This document shows, piece by piece, positions 1-6,528 of a stretch of 9,210 bases of DNA. The stretch covers positions 1-9,210 of the forward strand of contig JAIRYU010000075.1 in the NCBI GenBank assembly GCA_031267545.1, read 5' to 3'. Position 1 is the first letter of the stretch. Each line of letters starts with the position of its first letter. The DNA comes from Holosporales bacterium. GTDB lineage: Bacteria > Pseudomonadota > Alphaproteobacteria > RUG11792. Both the position numbers and the translations under genes were made by a program. The notes under the pieces are model-generated. The model was given only the letters and a program-made list of their open reading frames with translations, made no database searches and had not been told where the DNA came from.

Positions 1-117
1 GAAAGCGTATCACAATCCGCTCAAAAAATCACCATTAGGTATGTAAACTCGCACAATCTGGCGCAATTCATAAACCGCGCGCTTGAACTCGTTCCGAAAT
101 TCGTGGAAGCGGAATGA
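1..117 (+). CDS. lon: C-terminal end of a protein, probably Lon protease (partial)
   Basis: Frame 1 is open from the first base to a TGA at 115-117, giving the last 38 residues of a protein that starts outside the window. The tail contains KITIRYVNSHNLAQFINRAL followed by a short charged end. This resembles the closing strand and helix of Lon ATP-dependent serine proteases, where an 'I-x-I-x-x-V-x-x-(V/L)-x-x-(V/F)-(L/I)-x-x-AL' pattern follows the catalytic Ser-Lys dyad domain. The call rests equally on context: in many Alphaproteobacteria lon is directly followed by an HU gene and then tRNA-Val(TAC), exactly the order seen here. Lon degrades misfolded and regulatory proteins in the cytoplasm. 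No catalytic residue lies inside the window, so identity is inferred; other proteins with a similar tail cannot be excluded. Confidence 0.55.
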   Translation, partial: ESVSQSAQKITIRYVNSHNLAQFINRALELVPKFVEAE

Positions 118-153
118 AACGCGCGCAAGATCGCTTTGCGGCGTTATTTAGTA

Positions 154-183
154 TTGACGGTAAATCAATTTTGATAGTAGCAT
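154..183 (+). promoter_or_regulatory. Candidate sigma70 promoter for the HU gene
   Basis: TTGACG at 154-159 (5 of 6 to the -35 consensus) is followed after 18 bases by TAGCAT at 178-183 (4 of 6 to the -10 consensus). A transcript would begin near 190 and give a leader of about 40 bases before the HU start codon. The weak -10 box makes this tentative. It would allow HU and tRNA-Val to be transcribed apart from the upstream protease gene. Confidence 0.35.
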
Positions 184-230
184 GTAGTGGTCGTTGGTCG
201 ATACGGCTGTTTCTTAGAGGATTGGATAGC

Positions 231-515
231 ATGAATAGGGTTGAATTAATTTCCAGCATAGCAAACGCTACTGAATTAAAGAAGGTTGATGTTGATAAGG
301 TATTGAGTGTGTTCGTTGGGACGGTAAAGTCTGCGTTAGCCAATGGCGACGACGTACGTCTCATTGGGTTTGGCACCTTTTACGCAGCTCATAGGAAAGC
401 CTCTGAAGGACGCAACATGAAAACCGGAGATCCGATACATATTCCAGAGCGAAGTCTTCCGAAATTCAAACCGGGAAAACAGCTGAAGGACGCCGTTGCC
501 GGCAACGCAGAGTAG
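231..515 (+). CDS. hup: HU/IHF-family nucleoid DNA-binding protein
   Basis: A 94-residue histone-like protein, close to the usual 90 residues of HU. HU dimers bind and bend DNA with little sequence preference and organise the nucleoid. The two N-terminal helices (about 1-38) are followed by the signature GFGTF at 46-50, the arm sequence HRKASEGRN at 54-62 and a second arm strand with IPERSLPKFKPG at 71-82, then the closing helix. The start at ATG 231 was chosen because AGAGG at 216-220 lies 10 bases upstream and the protein then begins at the normal HU N-terminus. An in-frame ATG at 114 would add 39 residues unlike HU. Odd point: residue 63, at the tip of the DNA-binding arm, is Met (codon 417-419) in GRNMKTG, where HU and IHF normally carry the proline that wedges into DNA. 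Whether this is the general HU or a specialised paralogue cannot be decided here. Confidence 0.93.
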   Translation: MNRVELISSIANATELKKVDVDKVLSVFVGTVKSALANGDDVRLIGFGTFYAAHRKASEGRNMKTGDPIHIPERSLPKFKPGKQLKDAVAGNAE

Positions 516-528
516 ATATGCGTGATTT

Positions 529-600
529 GGGCGATTGGCTCAGTGGTAGAGCATCTCGTTTACACCGAGAGGGTCGGCGGTTCGAATCCGTCATCGCCCA
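529..600 (+). tRNA. tRNA-Val (anticodon TAC)
   Basis: A full cloverleaf can be drawn. The acceptor stem is GGGCGAT 529-535 with ATCGCCC 593-599. The D arm is GCTC/GAGC at 538-541 and 549-552. The anticodon stem TCTCG/CGAGA (554-558, 566-570) encloses the loop TTTACAC with anticodon TAC at 561-563, reading GUA and other Val codons. The T arm 576-592 has loop TTCGAAT. The discriminator is A600 and the CCA end is encoded at 601-603. It begins 13 bases after the HU stop codon, so it is probably processed from the HU transcript. The same hup/tRNA-Val neighbour order occurs in many Alphaproteobacteria. Confidence 0.97.
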
Positions 601-686
601 CCATTTTCTTTGGTTTGTAGTTGTTTTTTTTCTTACGGCATGTGGAAGGATCGGTAAGCTGGAACGTCCGGCGGAGTTAGAGAGCA

Positions 687-2390
687 GTGCTATCGTTTCG
701 TAGGTTGTTGCCGCGTGTCGCAGTCCTGCTGTTGGTGGCGGCGCGCGTAGCGTTTGCGGATGTAACATTCAGGACTGCTTCTGGTAGACCTTGCGATGCT
801 GGAGGTTTCGTTGTAGTGGTAGCGGCAGATTTTCCTGTTAAGAACGGGGAACATATGTCTGCCGAGGAGGGAAAGGGACGCGGAAGCGCTCCGCGTATTA
901 CGTGGACCAACGCTGAAACGTTGGATGTAGTATGGCCGCCATACGTCGATATTATGGGCTTCGACGGGTTGCCAAGCGGATACATGGGGTATCTCAAGAA
1001 TTTTTCAGTTTTTTACAAACTCAGGATACTAAATAAAGAGGTTCCGGTTACATACGACGTATCGTATGTTGTTTGCAATGAGTCGTGCATACCGCGCCAG
1101 GAAAGCGGAGTTCTTGTTCTAAATGAAGCGCTATCCGACAGCGAGGCAGAGAACATAAATTGGAACCATCCGGAGCCTATGTCTGAGAGTTCAAGTTTGC
1201 TATGGATGCTCATATTTGGACTGCTCGGCGGATTAGCGTTGAACTGCATGCCGTGCGTCTTTCCAGTGATCATGATGAAGATATTTACGCTAATCAAAAT
1301 ATCCGATAAGAGCAAACAGAGCGCGAGAATTCATGGACTGTCGAGTCTTTTAGGAACGGTGAGCGTGTTCGTATCGTTTGGAGCAATACTCGGCGCGTTA
1401 CGCCCGACGGACTCTGGACTCGGCTGGGGGTTTCATATGCAAAACCCGCTAGTTGTATACGCATTGTTACTAATTTTTCTTGCGTGTAGCCTGCATTTTT
1501 GGGGAATAATGAAGATTAATCTCCGAGGTCTGCCGAGGATGAAAACGCGTATACAAAACGGGTATATCGCGTCGTTTCTCAGCGGTATGTTCGGCGGACT
1601 CGCATCGTCTGCTTGCGTCGGTCCATTCGCTGGAGTTGCCATTGCGAGCGCTCTGTTTAGCGGTAACGCTGTACGCGCGCTCTCAATTTTCTTGGCAATT
1701 GGAATCGGGGCAGGATTGCCATTCCTAGGAGTCGCCATATTCCCACAAATCGTAAACAGAATGCCAAAGCCTGGTAAATGGCTATCAACATTTGAAGAGT
1801 TTATGGGATTTGCGATGCTGTTGTCGTGCGCTTGGCCAATTTGGATCCTACTATCGCAGATTTCGCAAATACGGTTCGTACTAGTTGTTATGTGCTGCAT
1901 CGGGGTTGCGATGTTTGCCTGGATTCTAAGGAAATTTGGGAGAAGCAAGCGCCTCGCGTATGTGGCGTTGGTCGGTATTTGCGCAAGCGCGCTGACTGGC
2001 GGGTATTATGTAGCGTCCACTCCGCATCGCAAACATGCTGAAATATGCTGGATAGATTATTCTGATAAGATATTGGATGACGCGAAGGTTTGGAGGTCGT
2101 CTATCTTTCTTGATTTCACGGCCTCGTGGTGCCTTAACTGCCAATTCAATGAAACAGTTTTTGAAGATGAAGAAATTGCGCTTGAATTTCAAAAGAGAAA
2201 CATCAAGGCAGTCAAGTGTGATTGGACAAACAAGGATGAACGGATCACCAAGCTGATGAAAGAATACGGAGCAATTGCCGTGCCGCTGTATATCTACTAT
2301 CCCGGAGACGGCAAGGATTTCATAACGCTTCCGAGCGCGTTAACAAAGCAGTCATTGCTTGATGCGTTTGCAAAGGGAGATGCGCGATGA
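687..2390 (+). CDS. dsbD: DsbD/ScsB-family membrane thiol:disulfide reductase
   Basis: A 567-residue inner-membrane protein that passes electrons from cytoplasmic thioredoxin to thiols outside the membrane. Residues 1-24 are a signal peptide (RR, hydrophobic core, VAFA then D25). Residues 25-150 match the external DsbD alpha-like domain with the pair C130/C134 in CNESCIP. Residues 170-440 are the multi-spanning domain, with NCMPCVFPV (C187, C190) and SACVGPF (C310) as the membrane cysteine motifs. Residues 455-567 form an external thioredoxin fold with WCLNC (C482/C485) and the cis-proline AVP at 531-533. The architecture and the NxMPCVFPV motif fit ScsB-type members better than Escherichia coli DsbD. 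All three redox pairs are present, so it looks functional. The start is GTG 687, with GGAG at 673-676. It overlaps lspA by four bases. Likely clients are secreted disulfide proteins or cytochrome c apoproteins; this is inference. Confidence 0.9.
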   Translation: MLSFRRLLPRVAVLLLVAARVAFADVTFRTASGRPCDAGGFVVVVAADFPVKNGEHMSAEEGKGRGSAPRITWTNAETLDVVWPPYVDIMGFDGLPSGYMGYLKNFSVFYKLRILNKEVPVTYDVSYVVCNESCIPRQESGVLVLNEALSDSEAENINWNHPEPMSESSSLLWMLIFGLLGGLALNCMPCVFPVIMMKIFTLIKISDKSKQSARIHGLSSLLGTVSVFVSFGAILGALRPTDSGLGWGFHMQNPLVVYALLLIFLACSLHFWGIMKINLRGLPRMKTRIQNGYIASFLSGMFGGLASSACVGPFAGVAIASALFSGNAVRALSIFLAIGIGAGLPFLGVAIFPQIVNRMPKPGKWLSTFEEFMGFAMLLSCAWPIWILLSQISQIRFVLVVMCCIGVAMFAWILRKFGRSKRLAYVALVGICASALTGGYYVASTPHRKHAEICWIDYSDKILDDAKVWRSSIFLDFTASWCLNCQFNETVFEDEEIALEFQKRNIKAVKCDWTNKDERITKLMKEYGAIAVPLYIYYPGDGKDFITLPSALTKQSLLDAFAKGDAR

Positions 2391-2857
2391 CAAACCTCAA
2401 GAAGGCTCATCTGTTCAGCATTCTCCTAGGCGTTTTTGTAATCGTTTTTGATCAAGCCACGAAGTGGAGCGCATTGGCCTTTATAGAGAGGGGCAGCGTA
2501 GTTAAGGTATGCAAATACGTAAACCTGGTTCTAACGTGTAACTTTGGCACTAGCTTCGGACTACTGACTCCCGGAACTGAAGCTCAGAAATGGATGATTA
2601 CGGCGCTTTCGATATTATGCGTAGCGCTTCTTACATACGTATTTTGCAGATTAACAACGATCATAGAGAAGATGTTTTGTAGTCTGTTGATAGGCGGCGC
2701 CATCGGCAACATCATAGACAGATTTGCTCATGGCGGGGTTGTCGACTTCATAGACTTATATTATGAAGACTGGCATTGGCCGGCGTTCAATATCGCGGAC
2801 TCGTTTATTACGGCTAGCGCGGTAATGCTGGTTATCATCTCGCTTAAAAGAGGATGA
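2387..2857 (+). CDS. lspA: Lipoprotein signal peptidase (signal peptidase II)
   Basis: A 156-residue inner-membrane aspartyl protease that removes the signal peptide of prolipoproteins in front of the lipid-modified cysteine. It has four hydrophobic segments (about 9-24, 68-88, 96-110, 138-153), as usual for the family. The catalytic aspartates are D111 in GNIIDR and D138 in FNIADS. Other family motifs are FDQATK at 21-26, NFGTSFG at 52-58 and VVDFID at 118-123. Length is normal (Escherichia coli LspA has 164 residues). ATG 2387 overlaps the stop of the preceding thiol reductase gene as ATGA, and AGGGAGA just upstream serves as ribosome binding site, so the two are translationally coupled. 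The lipobox-bearing protein at 8461 would be one candidate substrate. Confidence 0.96.
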   Translation: MTNLKKAHLFSILLGVFVIVFDQATKWSALAFIERGSVVKVCKYVNLVLTCNFGTSFGLLTPGTEAQKWMITALSILCVALLTYVFCRLTTIIEKMFCSLLIGGAIGNIIDRFAHGGVVDFIDLYYEDWHWPAFNIADSFITASAVMLVIISLKRG

Positions 2858-2921
2858 TTTGCCGCGCGTTTTTTCAATTGCCAATATGTGTCGGTACGTT
2901 CCGGCAAGGTGGAGAATTTAA

Positions 2922-3500
2922 GTGATCGCCAAAATTAAAGGGTTCACTGATTCAATTCTAGATGACTCACTCGTGGTTGACGTCAATGGAATCGGATACG
3001 CCGTTCTTGTTTCTGATAGAGTCAGGAACTCTGCGTCCGTAGGCGGGCCAATTGCTCTTGTAACTCTCCAGATATTCAAACAGGATGCGCAGTTTTTGTG
3101 CGGGTTCTTAGACGATATAGAAAAGAAGATCTTCGAGGCTCTGATTTCAGTTCACGGTGTGGGAATTAAGTCCGCAATGTCAGTTTTATCGCGTCTTGCG
3201 CCTGAAGAGTTTGCCATGGCTGTAGCAACTCAAGATCCACTGCTGCTATGCAGGGCAGACGGCATCGGCAAAAAAACAGCAGAGCGAATTTTACTGGAGC
3301 TGAAGGACAAAAATATTGGCCAGATAAAGGAGCTATCCAGCTTTAATAATGACGCTGTAAATGACACTATGCTTGGTCTAATAAGCCTAGGATACAACAA
3401 AAACAAAGTGAACAAGGTTCTTATGGAGGTTGTTCAGCAAATTGGAAATTCAGTCTCAACCGACGTCATGATAATGGAGTGTATAAAAAGGATGGCATAG
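2922..3500 (+). CDS. ruvA: Holliday junction branch migration protein RuvA
   Basis: A 192-residue protein that binds four-way DNA junctions as a tetramer and positions the RuvB motor and RuvC resolvase. The N-terminal OB-fold covers 1-63 (MIAKIKG at the start, GYAV at 25-28, FLCGFLD at 58-64). Two helix-hairpin-helix motifs follow: SVHGVGIKSA at 76-85 and ADGIGKKTAERI at 112-123. A linker and the small RuvB-binding domain with LGLISLGYNKNKV make up about 145-192. Length is typical (Escherichia coli RuvA has 203). The start is GTG 2922, supported by AAGGTGGAG at 2906-2914. It follows lspA by 64 bases with no evident terminator, so it may be read from the same transcript. ruvB, commonly the next gene, is not here; the next gene is convergent. 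Confidence 0.96.
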   Translation: MIAKIKGFTDSILDDSLVVDVNGIGYAVLVSDRVRNSASVGGPIALVTLQIFKQDAQFLCGFLDDIEKKIFEALISVHGVGIKSAMSVLSRLAPEEFAMAVATQDPLLLCRADGIGKKTAERILLELKDKNIGQIKELSSFNNDAVNDTMLGLISLGYNKNKVNKVLMEVVQQIGNSVSTDVMIMECIKRMA

Positions 3501-3523
3501 TCTCATGTATCCAAAGCGCCATC
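3491..3523. terminator. Possible bidirectional terminator between convergent ruvA and SPOR gene
   Basis: GATGGC at 3491-3496 can pair with GCCATC at 3518-3523 across a 21-base loop. The stem lies over the last codons of both convergent genes. On the plus strand it is followed by TCTTTT, and on the minus strand by CTTTTT, so either transcript could end here. The stem is only six pairs and the loop is long, so this is a weak candidate. Confidence 0.3.
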
Positions 3524-4574
3524 AGTCTTTTACTGAGATAACGTAACATGGCGTTCCCAGTTCTTTGGCGATTTCTAGAGCTGAATTTTGCGATGCAAAC
3601 GGACCTATACGAATGGCGTCCTTCTGCTCGCCGCTGGAATTACTTACCTTTTTTACGGAGCAGTTCTTTCCAGTGAACAACGTAGGAAATTTCTTTCTTA
3701 GCAAAATTGCCTCATTTTCAAGTATACTCCTGCCTTTCCCTGCTGATATCTTGATATAGTATATCCTATCGTCTACGATCGAGTACGCCTCGACTGGTTC
3801 GCGGTAGTTTCCTTCACTCGGTATCTGCCGATCTCCGCGCGGTAACGCGCCCTCCTGCTCTTGCGGAGGAAGTAGTATCTCGTCGTCTGGCGGTTGCATT
3901 TTGGACACCCTGCTATATACTTCTTTCTCCTTGTGCGGAATTATCTCCCCGCCCGGATTATCCGGGAGCGCTTTGAACGATGGCTGGGACGGTTCCACAA
4001 GCGGAGGTTCCCCGTTTGTTCTTCCGCCGCCTCTATCCGAATTCCAGTTATACGCAATCCACGATAAACAGACTAGCGATAATATCGACGAAAATGTTAC
4101 TACAAACTTTCTCCACAAATCTCTTACCGCATAACGTTGACTTCGCCCAGCTCCTCTATGATCGTAATCCTCATCCCAATACGATCTACTAAACTCTGCG
4201 TACATATCCCTGTTCCGATCAGGAGCATATCTCTGTAATGGCGGAAGTTGCCTCTTATGGTAACGCACCATCTTTTCATTGATTATGTTACTATCCGCCC
4301 TATGAAAATACTTGCGACGCTCTGGTAGTTCAGATTCGCGCCGCTGGTCTTCTTCATAATCATGATCATACTCATACGCAATCTCCTTGTGTTCGGGCCG
4401 CGGCTGCTGTCTAGTTGTTTCGCGGAACGGTTCGGGATCTTGTTCATGGCTTTGTTCTATTCTTTGATCGTATTGCCGATTAGCGGACATGAACACGTCG
4501 TCATATTGCAGATACCTCCTCCTGCTGTTATGTCCCTGTTTCTTCCTGACGTTGCGGTTTATGTCAAATCTCAT
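3522..4574 (-). CDS. SPOR-domain single-pass membrane protein
   Basis: A 350-residue protein with a cytoplasmic N-terminal part (1-155) that is very rich in Arg, Asp, Glu, Tyr and Gln and probably disordered. One transmembrane helix lies at about 157-176 (FVVTFSSILSLVCLSWIAY). A proline-rich periplasmic linker spans 180-260 and a C-terminal SPOR domain about 270-350. SPOR domains bind peptidoglycan glycan strands lacking stem peptides, which are enriched at division sites. Its hallmarks here are YYIKISAG at 272-279 and IRIGPFASQNSA at 321-332. ATG 4574 starts nine bases after the argS stop, so the two form an operon. An argS/SPOR gene pair is common in Alphaproteobacteria. The domain predicts a role in septation or envelope maintenance; the specific partner is unknown. 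The N-terminal region is low complexity, so only the C-terminal part is a safe basis for homology. Confidence 0.85.
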   Translation of the reverse strand: MRFDINRNVRKKQGHNSRRRYLQYDDVFMSANRQYDQRIEQSHEQDPEPFRETTRQQPRPEHKEIAYEYDHDYEEDQRRESELPERRKYFHRADSNIINEKMVRYHKRQLPPLQRYAPDRNRDMYAEFSRSYWDEDYDHRGAGRSQRYAVRDLWRKFVVTFSSILSLVCLSWIAYNWNSDRGGGRTNGEPPLVEPSQPSFKALPDNPGGEIIPHKEKEVYSRVSKMQPPDDEILLPPQEQEGALPRGDRQIPSEGNYREPVEAYSIVDDRIYYIKISAGKGRSILENEAILLRKKFPTLFTGKNCSVKKVSNSSGEQKDAIRIGPFASQNSALEIAKELGTPCYVISVKD

Positions 4575-4583
4575 AAAATCATC

Positions 4584-6332
4584 TCATCTCATTTCAGACA
4601 TAGGGGTAATTCCAACGATCTCAAATCCGTCTTCGATCACTATCTTAGTAGCTAGCAGAAGAGCAAGTCTCGCAATGGTGCTTTTCTTATCGCTACTGTC
4701 TATAAATCGTAACTCAGAGTTCGTTTTCCCCTTGTTCCACAGGACATGGAAACTGTGCGCTATGTCTTGCAAATGCCTTGGAATTCTGTGCGGTTCAAGA
4801 GAAATTGCCGCGGCTTTAACCTGTTCCGGCCAATACGACAACATCTTCACAAGATTCATTTCTAACTCGTCTGTGACGCATGCGGTATCACAGTTAGCAA
4901 GCTCCAGTTTATCAATTTCTCCGAATATCGATTCGTAGCGCCGAAACACGGAACATATCCTCGCATACGCGTATTGCGCGTAGAAAAGAGGGTTATCCAT
5001 CGTGCATTCCACGACCTTCGCAAAATCGAAATCTACCATTACGTCGTGATGACGGGATACCATCATATACCTCGTCACGTCCTTCCCGACACGATTAACA
5101 ACGTCGCGCAAAGTTATAAAATTCCCAGCCCTCTTCGACATCCTAACAGGAACTCCGTTCTCAAGAAAGTTTACGAGTTGATACAGCCTAACATCAAGCT
5201 TTACGCTTCCGTCGCTCATGGCCTCGACCGCGGCCGATATCCTCTTTGCATATCCGTTGTGGTCCGCTCCTAGAACAGTAATTAGCCTCTTGTACCCCCT
5301 CCTAACTTTATCTAAATGGTATGCCAAATCTCCGGCAAAGTACGTCCACGCGCCATCTGACTTCTTAATAACCCTGTCCGCATCGTCCCCGTATTTTGTA
5401 GATCTAAATAACGTCTGCGAGGACTCTTTCCACTCTTCGTCAACGACTATTCCCTTTGGCCTCGGGAGCGCGCCGATATACACGTCGTTATTTTCCTCAA
5501 GCTTTGCAAGGGCGCTGTCTATCATCCCCCTGGCGTGCAGCGCAGCCTCAGATGTGTACAGATCCATTTTGACGCCCACGCTCTCGAGGTCATCCTTCGC
5601 CTCGTCCATCATGCGCGTTATCGAAAATTCACAGAACAACGGCAACCACTCAGATTCGTCTTTTCCAACAAAAGCGTCGCGATGTATGGCGGCTAACGAG
5701 GCGGCGATATCCTTGACGTACTCTCCGCGATACATATCCTCCGTAAACGAATCCTCCGATATCGCGCCCCCAAAGAGCTCCTGATACCTTAAATATACAG
5801 ATCTAGCTAGGAATCTGATTTGATTTCCAAGATCGTTAATGTAGAACTCTCTTGTAACGTCGTATCCAATTTTCTCCAGCAGGTTGGCCATGACGCTTCC
5901 CAGAACCGCGTTCCTAGCGTGTCCCGTGTGAAGGGGACCTGTTGGATTAGCGGATACGAATTCGACGTTCGCAGCTGTCCCGCCGTATACGTCAGAGCAA
6001 CTGTATTTACGTCCAAGCCGAATTATCTCGGCTATCTTCTGTTTCCAGACCTCGTTGCTAACTTTGATATTTATAAACCCGGGGCCGGCAATTGACGCCT
6101 CTGTAATCTCCGGGTTTTTAGCGAGAGTCTCACATATTTCCTCAGCCAGAGCTCTTGGCGGCTTCCCGACCTTCTTAGCAAACGCCATCGCCGCGTTCGT
6201 ATACAAATCACCGTGACCGCCGCTATGCGGAGGTTCTACAACGATCGACGATCCAAAATCAATTTCCAATTCATCCGGATCAACATATCGCCTCAAAGTT
6301 TCCAATATACAGTGACGCACTACATGGAACAT
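4584..6332 (-). CDS. argS: Arginyl-tRNA synthetase
   Basis: A 582-residue class I synthetase that charges tRNA-Arg with arginine using ATP. The N-terminal tRNA-recognition domain covers about 1-90 (HSGGHGDLYTNAAM, and IAGPGFINI at 81-89). The Rossmann catalytic core has the HIGH-type motif SANPTGPLHTGHAR (H135-H138), REFYINDLGNQI at 161-172 and DLAYHLDK at 335-342. The KMSKS-type motif is VRMSKRAGNFITL, with MSK at 398-400. The DALR anticodon-binding domain spans about 448-582 and contains FHVLWNKGK at 528-536 and the usual ending VGITPM. Length matches the family. A stop codon two codons before ATG 6332 fixes this as the first possible start, although no strong ribosome binding site is visible. 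It is the first gene of a two-gene unit with the SPOR protein. Confidence 0.97.
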   Translation of the reverse strand: MFHVVRHCILETLRRYVDPDELEIDFGSSIVVEPPHSGGHGDLYTNAAMAFAKKVGKPPRALAEEICETLAKNPEITEASIAGPGFINIKVSNEVWKQKIAEIIRLGRKYSCSDVYGGTAANVEFVSANPTGPLHTGHARNAVLGSVMANLLEKIGYDVTREFYINDLGNQIRFLARSVYLRYQELFGGAISEDSFTEDMYRGEYVKDIAASLAAIHRDAFVGKDESEWLPLFCEFSITRMMDEAKDDLESVGVKMDLYTSEAALHARGMIDSALAKLEENNDVYIGALPRPKGIVVDEEWKESSQTLFRSTKYGDDADRVIKKSDGAWTYFAGDLAYHLDKVRRGYKRLITVLGADHNGYAKRISAAVEAMSDGSVKLDVRLYQLVNFLENGVPVRMSKRAGNFITLRDVVNRVGKDVTRYMMVSRHHDVMVDFDFAKVVECTMDNPLFYAQYAYARICSVFRRYESIFGEIDKLELANCDTACVTDELEMNLVKMLSYWPEQVKAAAISLEPHRIPRHLQDIAHSFHVLWNKGKTNSELRFIDSSDKKSTIARLALLLATKIVIEDGFEIVGITPMSEMR

Positions 6333-6369
6333 CGATCAAAAACATTATTAACTCACCCATACATATATG

Positions 6370-6399
6370 ATTGTAGGCCAACTGAGCCGGTTTATTCAA
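6370..6399 (-). promoter_or_regulatory. Candidate argS promoter
   Basis: On the minus strand TTGAAT (6399-6394, four of six to the -35 consensus) is followed after 18 bases by TACAAT (6375-6370, five of six to the -10 consensus). Transcription would start near 6363, about 30 bases before the argS start codon. The 12-base string TTGGCCTACAAT that includes this -10 box recurs upstream of tRNA-Glu at 7817-7828 on the same strand. Confidence 0.5.
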
Positions 6400-6449
6400 G
6401 GATGCAACTCGCAGGCGATTGCTCGCTTAGTCAGCTCTCACAAGCTATG

Positions 6450-6500
6450 TAAGGAATATACATCTCTATGTCCGGAATAGTATAATGGCTACATTCCTCA
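6450..6500. repeat. Imperfect inverted repeat around the dnaX promoter
   Basis: TAAGGAATATA at 6450-6460 and TACATTCCTCA at 6490-6500 are inverted copies matching at 9 of 11 positions. One arm overlaps the -35 box and the other covers the expected transcription start of dnaX. This could be an operator or an incidental match; nothing else in the window tests it. Confidence 0.3.
6457..6486 (+). promoter_or_regulatory. Candidate dnaX promoter
   Basis: A perfect -10 box TATAAT at 6481-6486 is preceded after 18 bases by TATACA at 6457-6462 (four of six to the -35 consensus). Transcription would start near 6493, giving a leader of about 36 bases. It is back to back with the argS promoter, about 58 bases apart, which accounts for most of the 196-base gap 6333-6528. 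Confidence 0.55.
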
Positions 6501-6528
6501 ACAGCGCGTTTGGCGGATAGGAGATACG

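Noticed and set aside
114..230. N-terminal extension of the HU gene from an ATG overlapping the upstream stop codon
   Set aside because: The 39 extra residues do not resemble HU, and ATG 231 has a proper ribosome binding site and yields a standard HU start.
604..686. Intrinsic terminator after tRNA-Val at the T8 run near 625-633
   Set aside because: The T run is clear, but no stable hairpin precedes it; only a three-base ACC/GGT pairing is visible.
518..703. Short plus-strand open frame running through tRNA-Val
   Set aside because: Its first third is the tRNA itself, it has no ribosome binding site, and it overlaps the start of the thiol reductase gene.
1433..1948. 171-codon minus-strand open frame inside the thiol reductase gene
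   Set aside because: It is antisense to a well-conserved membrane protein, and its residue pattern is what a hydrophobic gene gives when read backwards.
5218..5784. 188-codon plus-strand open frame inside argS
   Set aside because: It is antisense to conserved ArgS sequence; the Ser- and Pro-rich translation is a codon-bias shadow.
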